Shown here piece by piece: positions 58,901 to 64,000 of a DNA stretch of 64,000 nt. Both the position numbers and the translations under genes were made by a program. Below the pieces are notes generated by a model. That model saw only the letters and a list, made by a program, of their open reading frames with translations, was not told where the DNA came from and did no database searches. The stretch spans positions 4,374,501 to 4,438,500 of the forward strand of contig NZ_CP127294.1 in the NCBI RefSeq assembly GCF_030285625.1. The letters are read 5' to 3'. Positions within the stretch are counted from its first letter, which is position 1, and every line of letters begins with the position of its first letter. This DNA is from Amycolatopsis sp. 2-15. Lineage in GTDB: Bacteria > Actinomycetota > Actinomycetes > Mycobacteriales > Pseudonocardiaceae.

Positions 58901-59953
58901 TCATCGGGAGTGGCGGCCGACCCGTACGCCGGTGGGTTCCATCAGCCCGGCGAGCGGCACGGTGGCCTGGGTCTGCCGGGGGTCGACCGAGTAGCCGTCG
59001 CGGCGCAGGAGGTCGAGCAGCCGTTCGGCCAGCGGCATGACCATGCGGCGGCCCCAGCAGCGTTCGTTCGAGTGGCCGAACGGCAGATAACCCGGGTGGG
59101 TCTCGGGGTCGAGGTCGCGCCAGCGCTGCGGCCGGAACTCGTCGGGAGCTTCCCACAGGCGCGGGTCGCGGTGGCTGAGCAGGGGGAGCAGGAGCACATC
59201 GTCGTCGAGGCCGATCCTGCTGTCGATTTCGGAGAACTCCGGCGATGCCCGGCGCAGGATGTTCCACGACGGCGGCAGCATCCGCAGTGCTTCGTGGATG
59301 AGGTGAGCGTTCGGCACGTCGTCGTCGAACGGCGAGCCGAGCCAGAGTACGGCGGTGACGGTCGCGGCGATGGTGAAGCAGATCGGGCCCGCGACCCGTC
59401 GGTACAGGAACAGCGCGCGCCGTCGCTGCTGGTAGCCCGTCGCGTTGGCGGTCAGGCCGGCGACCGAGGACAGCGGGTCGTCCGGTTGCGGGCGGCCGGG
59501 CAGCGCGGCACCGGTGGCGACCACGGTCCAGGTCAGTTTGGGCGTCAGCTCCAGCGAGCGATCCACCAGCACCTTGAGCCGGTACGGGTCGGGACCGAAC
59601 ACCAGGTCGCGCAGGTAGTTGTGCCCGACGAGCGGCCATTCGCCGGAAAGGTCGACGTGGTCCTCGAGGGGGGTCTTCAAGGCCGTCCGCACGTCGTGCC
59701 CCAGCGCCTGCATCAGTGCGGAGGACTCACGTCGCTCGACGGGTTTCCCGCTCACCGGTTTGAACGTCGGCCGTTCGACGTCGGTTGCCGGCCGGGCCCG
59801 CAACACCGCGTCCATCGCCTCGGCGCCCGCTACTCCGATCGTGTCTTTCTCCAACCGGAAAACATCTGCGCCGCGATACTTCCGCAACAAGTTTTCGAGT
59901 CGCGGGCTGAATTTCGTCTGCCGCGAGAGGCGGCCTGCTTCTGAAATGCTCAC
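58901..59953 (-). CDS. Short cytochrome P450, probable atropopeptide cyclase (TrpB-like)
   Basis: A 350-residue P450 that, from its context, probably cross-links aromatic side chains of the 26-residue peptide encoded just upstream. Visible P450 features: K-helix ExxR in LIHEALRMLPPSWN, the following FRPQRWRDLDPETHPGYLPF, and haem loop FGHSNERCWGRRMV with the axial Cys near residue 299. It is shorter than usual bacterial P450s (about 400), and the I-helix region FTIAATVTAVLWLG lacks the usual acid-alcohol pair. Residue 4 of the haem motif is Ser instead of Gly. GTG at 59953 follows GAGGA; a longer frame extends to 60010. The peptide gene lies 79 bases upstream, separated by a hairpin. Confidence 0.85.
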   Translation of the reverse strand: MSISEAGRLSRQTKFSPRLENLLRKYRGADVFRLEKDTIGVAGAEAMDAVLRARPATDVERPTFKPVSGKPVERRESSALMQALGHDVRTALKTPLEDHVDLSGEWPLVGHNYLRDLVFGPDPYRLKVLVDRSLELTPKLTWTVVATGAALPGRPQPDDPLSSVAGLTANATGYQQRRRALFLYRRVAGPICFTIAATVTAVLWLGSPFDDDVPNAHLIHEALRMLPPSWNILRRASPEFSEIDSRIGLDDDVLLLPLLSHRDPRLWEAPDEFRPQRWRDLDPETHPGYLPFGHSNERCWGRRMVMPLAERLLDLLRRDGYSVDPRQTQATVPLAGLMEPTGVRVGRHSR

Positions 59954-59974
59954 AACCGTCCTCGAAGTCGGGCC

Positions 59975-60003
59975 GCGGCGCCCGGTCGGAAACCGGACGC
60001 CGC
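59975..60003 (-). terminator. Attenuator-like hairpin between precursor and P450
   Basis: A 12-bp stem with one wobble pair (59975-59986 against 59992-60003) and a 5-base loop lies in the 79-base gap. Such partial terminators commonly keep RiPP precursor transcripts in excess over the modifying enzyme. Confidence 0.6.
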
Positions 60004-60032
60004 AGCACAAAAGTCGACTATCTGGTTACCGC

Positions 60033-60113
60033 TCAGATCCACTGGTACCAGGCGAACGCCTTCAGGCTCTTGTGTCCGGAGAGCTTGTTCTTGAGGAAGA
60101 ATGCGAGCTTCAT
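60033..60113 (-). CDS. Atropopeptide-like RiPP precursor peptide
   Basis: A 26-codon gene: leader MKLAFFLKNKLSG then HKSLKA and the C-terminal FAWYQWI. ATG at 60111-60113 has a strong GGGAGG Shine-Dalgarno 8 bases upstream. From memory, atropopeptide precursors such as that of tryptorubin A are about this short, begin with a basic MKL... leader and end in a core like AWYIWY that one P450 cross-links. Here the core would be AWYQWI, with Trp, Tyr and Trp available for cross-links, Gln in place of Ile and a terminal Ile instead of Tyr. No dedicated protease or transporter is adjacent, which also fits that family. Tiny ORF, but signal, spacing and partner agree. Confidence 0.82.
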   Translation of the reverse strand: MKLAFFLKNKLSGHKSLKAFAWYQWI

Positions 60114-60124
60114 AAACAGAACCT

Positions 60125-60185
60125 CCCTTTGTCGAACTGGTGACCATCGGCCGCCAGCTGCCACCATTTCGTGGCTTGTCAACGA
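60125..60185 (-). promoter_or_regulatory. Probable promoter of the precursor/P450 operon
   Basis: A consensus -35 TTGACA (minus strand, 60178-60183) lies about 65 bases upstream of the precursor start; the -10 is not consensus. A TTGATG hexamer further upstream followed after 17 bases by TACTCG is an alternative. Confidence 0.4.
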
Positions 60186-60297
60186 GTACCAGGAAGGTTT
60201 GTTGTCATCAACGGACAAGTGTGATCGCGCAACACTCGACGGGTAAAACGGGCGGCCGGCATTTTCAGCAGGCAATTGCGCCGTTACAGTGCCTCCG

Positions 60298-60891
60298 CTA
60301 CCGGTTCGCCGGCACGGCCACTGGCGCCGCATGGGCATCGGCGGCCACCCGGTTGCCGACCATGATCACACCTGCCACCAGCGCCAGGCCGGCGCACACG
60401 ATCCCGATCACGGCCAGCGCCTTCATCGGCCGCCGCCCCACGCAGCCCGCGATCCCCAGCGCCAGCCCGACCACGGCGAACGGAAACGCGATCCACACCC
60501 GCACGTTGTCCAGCGGCAAGGGCAGGAACGGCACCACCAGCCCGAGAACGCCGAACACCAACGCGAGGACGGCGGGGGTGACGTTGCCTTCGCCCGGCTT
60601 CGGCTGGAGAGTCGCGGGCTGTCCGGCCCACTGCTGGGGAACGCCGGGCTGTTGCTGCTGGGGAGAGCCGGGCTGCTGCGGCGCTCCGGCGAACCCTGCG
60701 GCGGCCGGCTGTTGCGCCGCTCCGGCCGGAGTACTCCACGCCTCCTGCGTCCCGCCACTCAGCCGCCCGGCCTCGTACGCGGGCGGCTGCCCCGGCGTGT
60801 ACCGCAACACCGGCCCTTGCGGCGGCGGCGGGAAGCTCGCGTCCGGCTGGGGTTCCGGCGCGTCCGGGCTCTGCTGTGGACCGTCGATCAT
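60298..60891 (-). CDS. DUF4190-like small membrane protein
   Basis: A 197-residue protein. A disordered Pro/Gln/Gly-rich N-terminus (residues 1-110, with QQPGSPQQQQPGVPQQW) precedes two membrane helices with the DUF4190-type pattern: TPAVLALVFGVLGLVVPFLP, then WIAFPFAVVGLALGIAGCVG, RRPMKALAVIGIVCAGLALV. ATG at 60889-60891 follows GAGGAG. Function unknown. It is transcribed in the same direction as the RiPP genes but probably from its own promoter. Confidence 0.7.
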   Translation of the reverse strand: MIDGPQQSPDAPEPQPDASFPPPPQGPVLRYTPGQPPAYEAGRLSGGTQEAWSTPAGAAQQPAAAGFAGAPQQPGSPQQQQPGVPQQWAGQPATLQPKPGEGNVTPAVLALVFGVLGLVVPFLPLPLDNVRVWIAFPFAVVGLALGIAGCVGRRPMKALAVIGIVCAGLALVAGVIMVGNRVAADAHAAPVAVPANR

Positions 60892-60998
60892 GGTGGGGAC
60901 TCCTCGGTGGCGGGGACCGTGCTGGCGAGTACACAAGATAGTCGTCCGGACCACCTCGCGACCAGCAAACGGCCTACCCCGCCACCGGGGAAAATCCG

Positions 60999-62147
60999 TC
61001 ACCGGGTGCCGAGCAGGTGCTCCAACGCCAGCTGGTTCAACCGGGTGAAGTGATACCCCCGCTTACCCGCCGCCTCGACGTCGAACGAGTCCGCCGCCAG
61101 GTCGTCGAGAGTCTCACCAGGGGCCACCGTCGGCACTGACAGCTCGTCGACGCGCGAAGCCGACAGCGCGGCGGCCACCTCGGGGTCCGCCCGGAACGCG
61201 GCGGCCTTTTCCTTCAGGATCAAGTACATCCGCATGTTCGCGGCGGCCGAGTCCCACACGTCGGCGGCGTCCTCGGTGCGCGGCGGCTTGTAGTCGAAGT
61301 GGCGCGGGCCGTCGTAGCCGGCGGTCTCCAGCAGGTCCACCAGGAAGAACGCCGACGTCAGGTCGCCGTGGCCGAAGATGAGGTCCTGGTCGTACTTGGG
61401 GCCGTGCTGGCCGTTGAGGTCGATGTGGAAGAGCTTGCCCTGCCACAGGGCCTGCGCGATGCCGTGCACGAAGTTCAGGCCGGCCATCTGCTCGTGGCCG
61501 ACCTCGGGGTTGAGGCCGAACAGCTCCGGGCGCTCCAGCTGCGAGATGAGGCCGAGCGCGTGCCCGATCGTGGGCAGGAGGATGTCGCCGCGGGGTTCGT
61601 TGGGCTTGGGCTCCAGGGCGAACCGGATGCCGTAACCCTGGGACACGGCGTAGTCGGCCAGGAGGTCGAGGCCCTCCTTGTAGCGGTCCAGCGCGGCGCG
61701 CACGTCCTTCGCCGCGTCGGACTCGGCGCCTTCGCGGCCACCCCACAGCACGTACGTGGAGGCGCCGAGCTCGGCGGCCAGGTCGAGGTTGCGGCGCACC
61801 TTCGTCAGCGCGTAGCGGCGGATGTCGCGGTCGTTGCTGGTCAGGCCGCCGTCCTTGAACACGGGGTGCGTGAACAGGTTGGTGGTCGCCATCGGCACCT
61901 TCAGGCCCGTGGCCTCCAGCGCCGCCTTGAACTTCTTGATCGCCGTGTCGCGGTCGGGCTCGGTGGCGAGCAGGTCGTCGTCGTGGAAGGACACGCCGTA
62001 GGCGCCCAGTTCGGCCAGGCGGTGCACGCTCTCCACCGGGTCCAGCGCCGGCCGCGTCGCCACGCCGAACGGGTCGGCGGCGGGCCAGCCCACGGTCCAC
62101 AGGCCGAACGAGAACTTGTCGTCCGGAGTGGGCGCGAAGTCGGTCAT
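60999..62147 (-). CDS. xylA: Xylose isomerase
   Basis: A 382-residue class I (actinobacterial) xylose isomerase converting D-xylose to D-xylulose in a TIM barrel with two divalent metals. Signature regions: [36 protein letters not shown] with the catalytic His, [54 protein letters not shown] (metal Glu), [20 protein letters not shown], and [20 protein letters not shown] (metal Asp/His). The start is ATG at 62147 with AGGGG upstream. It is divergent from a ROK regulator with a palindromic operator between them. Confidence 0.95.
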   Translation of the reverse strand: MTDFAPTPDDKFSFGLWTVGWPAADPFGVATRPALDPVESVHRLAELGAYGVSFHDDDLLATEPDRDTAIKKFKAALEATGLKVPMATTNLFTHPVFKDGGLTSNDRDIRRYALTKVRRNLDLAAELGASTYVLWGGREGAESDAAKDVRAALDRYKEGLDLLADYAVSQGYGIRFALEPKPNEPRGDILLPTIGHALGLISQLERPELFGLNPEVGHEQMAGLNFVHGIAQALWQGKLFHIDLNGQHGPKYDQDLIFGHGDLTSAFFLVDLLETAGYDGPRHFDYKPPRTEDAADVWDSAAANMRMYLILKEKAAAFRADPEVAAALSASRVDELSVPTVAPGETLDDLAADSFDVEAAGKRGYHFTRLNQLALEHLLGTR

Positions 62148-62184
62148 GACGGTCCCCTTCAATCCAGTTTCAGTCCAGTGCACC

Positions 62185-62209
62185 ATTTAGTTCACGTTGT
62201 AGACTAAAT
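62185..62209. promoter_or_regulatory. Probable ROK/XylR operator between xylA and the regulator
   Basis: Perfect 7-bp inverted repeat ATTTAGT (62185-62191) and ACTAAAT (62203-62209) with an 11-base spacer. It is an AT-rich island in very GC-rich DNA, centred 50 bases from the xylA start. ROK repressors bind such split palindromes. Confidence 0.75.
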
Positions 62210-62287
62210 ATGCGCCCCGGAGGCCCGCCCGTCAAGGGCCACCGCTTCACCGGGGCCTCGGTACAGTTCCGGAAGGAGGCCACGGGG

Positions 62288-63454
62288 ATGACGCAGGCGG
62301 TGCGGCACGACTCGATGCGCGCGCGCAACCTCGAGCTGGTGCTCGGCGAGGTCGCCGGGCGCGGCCCGCTCACCCGCGCGGCGCTCGCGGAGCTCACCGG
62401 CCTCACCAAGTCCACCGTGTCGAAGCTCGTCGGCGACCTGCTCGACGCCGGTTTCCTCGCCGAGACCGGCCCGGCCCGCGCGGGCGAACGCGGCCGTCCC
62501 GGCGTCGAGGTCGTGCTCTCCGGCGCGCGCGTGGCGTCGCTGGGGCTGGAGATCAACGTCGACTACCTCGCCGTCTGCCTGCTCGACCTCGCCCGCACCG
62601 TGCGCTTCACCGAACGCCGCGAGCGCGACAACCGCGGTTCCCGCCCCGAGGAAGTGCTGGGGGAGCTGCAAAACCTCGCCGAGGCGGCCCTCGCCGCGGC
62701 GGAAGACCTGACCGTCGCCGGCGCCGTCCTCGCCGTGTCCGGCCCGGTCGGCGACGGCGTGCTGTTCAGCGCCCCCAACCTCGGCTGGAGCGACGTCCGC
62801 GCCGCCGACATGCTGCACCTGCCCGTGTCCGTCACGCTCGACAACGAGGCCAACCTCGGCGCGCTGGGCGAGCTCTGGTTCGGCGCCGGCCCGTCCGACT
62901 TCCTGTTCGTCTCCGGCGAGGTCGGCATCGGCGCCGGTCTGGTCGTGGACTCGGCGCTGTTCCCCGGCACCCATGGCCTCGCCGGCGAGCTGGGCCACGT
63001 CGTCGTCTCCCCGAGGGGCCCGCGCTGCCGCTGCGGCGCGTCCGGCTGCCTGGAAACCTATGCGGGACAAGAGGCTCTGCTCGAAGCCGCGGGCGTGGCG
63101 AGCGTCCACGAGCTGCTCGGCAACCTCGGCACGAACGATCCCGCCGCCGTCCAGGCCACCACCGCGGCGGGCGAAGCGGTCGGCCTCGCGCTGTCCTCGG
63201 CCGTCAACCTGCTCGACCTCGACCACGTGGTGCTCGGCGGTGTCTTCGCCCCGCTGTTCCCGTGGCTGGCGCCCGCCGCGGAAACCGTGCTGGCCGACCG
63301 CCTGGGCCGGCTGCGCGGCTCCGTCCCGACGCTCGCACCGTCCACTGTGGGCGGTGACGCCGCCACCCTGGGCGCGGCCGGGCGCACGATCCACCACGTG
63401 CTGGCCGACCCGGGACCGTTCCTGACCCCGGCTCATCCCCGACGGGTGAGGTGA
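62288..63454 (+). CDS. ROK family transcriptional regulator (XylR-like)
   Basis: A 388-residue repressor: winged helix-turn-helix NLELVLGEVAGRGPLTRAAL and LTGLTKSTVSKLVGDLLDAG (about residues 15-60), then the ROK sugar-kinase-like domain with LGLEINVDYLAVCLLDLAR, DNEANLGALGELWFGAG and zinc signature GPRCRCGASGCLETYAG. ATG at 62288 is preceded by AAGGAGG; upstream in-frame starts lie in the operator region. It presumably represses xylA and itself until xylose binds. Confidence 0.92.
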   Translation: MTQAVRHDSMRARNLELVLGEVAGRGPLTRAALAELTGLTKSTVSKLVGDLLDAGFLAETGPARAGERGRPGVEVVLSGARVASLGLEINVDYLAVCLLDLARTVRFTERRERDNRGSRPEEVLGELQNLAEAALAAAEDLTVAGAVLAVSGPVGDGVLFSAPNLGWSDVRAADMLHLPVSVTLDNEANLGALGELWFGAGPSDFLFVSGEVGIGAGLVVDSALFPGTHGLAGELGHVVVSPRGPRCRCGASGCLETYAGQEALLEAAGVASVHELLGNLGTNDPAAVQATTAAGEAVGLALSSAVNLLDLDHVVLGGVFAPLFPWLAPAAETVLADRLGRLRGSVPTLAPSTVGGDAATLGAAGRTIHHVLADPGPFLTPAHPRRVR

Positions 63455-63501
63455 CCGCGGCACCGGCGGGCCGACGGTGACGGCGAAGCCCCCGAAGCGA
63501 G

Positions 63502-64000
63502 GTGTTCGATGACGCCCAGCCGACTGCCCGGACAGCCGACCAGGCGCGCGTGCGCCACGCCGAAGTCGCGTTGCGCTCGATGGGCCAGCCGAACTCCGTG
63601 GCCGGCGAGTTCGACTTCTGGAACGACCGCTACGAGGGGCGGCGGTTGTTCTCCGAGCTGTTCGGCACCTTCCTGCTGGTCCTCGTCGCCGTGGGCGGCG
63701 GAGTCGTCAACGCCCGGTTCGGCGGCTCGGTGATCCTGACGTCGGCGCAGGTCGTGGCCCCGGCGTTGATGGTGGCCGCGATCATCCTGTTCATGCGCAC
63801 GGTCCCCGGCGCCCACCTCAACCCGGCGGTGACGCTGGCGTTCGCGACGCGCGGTGACTTTCCCTGGAAACGCGTGCCCGCCTACCTCGTGACGCAGTTC
63901 GTCGGCGCGGCGCTGGCCACGCTGCTGCTGTGTGTGCTGCTCGGCAAGCAGGGCGACGCCGGGCTGACGCTGCCCGGCAGCGGGATCAGCACCGTCACGG
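63502..64000 (+). CDS. MIP/aquaporin family channel, 3' end beyond the window
   Basis: A partial gene. The likely GTG start at 63502 gives VFDDAQPTARTADQ..., with ATG at 63580 (MGQPNSVAGEFDFW) as an alternative. Membrane helices follow: LFSELFGTFLLVLVAVGGGV, VVAPALMVAAIILFMRTV, then the first pore motif GAHLNPAVTLAFATRG (NPA), and AYLVTQFVGAALATLLLCVL. The second NPA lies outside the window. It would move water, glycerol or another small neutral solute across the membrane. Confidence 0.85.
   Translation, partial: MFDDAQPTARTADQARVRHAEVALRSMGQPNSVAGEFDFWNDRYEGRRLFSELFGTFLLVLVAVGGGVVNARFGGSVILTSAQVVAPALMVAAIILFMRTVPGAHLNPAVTLAFATRGDFPWKRVPAYLVTQFVGAALATLLLCVLLGKQGDAGLTLPGSGISTVT

Overview
The window comes from a very GC-rich actinomycete, most likely Pseudonocardiales and probably an Amycolatopsis-like organism. 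This is inferred from codon bias, a mycothiol-dependent enzyme family, F420/FMN luciferase-like oxidoreductases, a large ATPase-LuxR regulator, a DipZ-type thiol-disulfide protein, pSAM2-like integrase remnants and a T-box leader whose ribosome binding site is sequestered. Names rest on motif recognition, without database searches.

Layout. 1-12 kb: redox metabolism, with an SDR, three luciferase-like (LLM) oxidoreductases, an acyl-CoA-dehydrogenase-like flavoprotein overlapping an NtaA-type monooxygenase, a maleylpyruvate-isomerase-like enzyme divergent from a MerR regulator, and dipZ. 12-15 kb: an alpha/beta hydrolase without its nucleophile, a decayed DoxX gene, and a TetR/peroxiredoxin-like pair around two palindromic operators. 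15-20.4 kb: a hydroxyquinol (probably resorcinol) module, with AraC regulator, ABM protein, intradiol dioxygenase and maleylacetate reductase, facing a two-component flavin monooxygenase and its reductase.

20.4-36.7 kb is a decayed accessory island. Its left part joins fragments of an NADH dehydrogenase, an LPXTG-like surface protein, a sortase, a pentapeptide protein and a DNA ligase. Its right part holds integrase and excisionase remnants, three ~133-bp repeats that stop in a tRNA-Ala(TGC) anticodon-loop sequence, two repeats that stop in a tRNA-Arg(ACG) anticodon-loop sequence, and a broken xis/int pair beside an intact tRNA-Pro(TGG). Cargo includes a methyltransferase, a DUF2180-like zinc protein, a beta-helix membrane protein and a Tat-exported phosphoesterase.

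36.8-49.8 kb: tRNA-Gly, a giant hybrid histidine kinase with about nine HAMP domains divergent from a SpoIIE-type phosphatase, then a DJ-1/PfpI protein, a secreted Asp-box protein, a methyltransferase, a GNAT, an aldo/keto reductase and SDR pair divergent from a MarR, and an MMPL transporter with an internal deletion. 49.8-51.5 kb: aspS with a T-box leader. 51.9-58.9 kb: a six-gene sugar uptake and catabolism operon (ROK regulator, ABC transporter, dehydrogenase, isomerase). 60.3-64 kb: a DUF4190-like protein, xylA divergent from a ROK regulator with a clear palindromic operator, and the start of an aquaporin-family channel.

The most interesting find is at 58.9-60.1 kb: a 26-codon gene, too small for routine calling, encoding a peptide that ends in FAWYQWI, followed on the same strand by a short cytochrome P450. 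This matches the minimal two-gene architecture of atropopeptide (tryptorubin-like) RiPPs, with a core sequence that differs from the one I remember.
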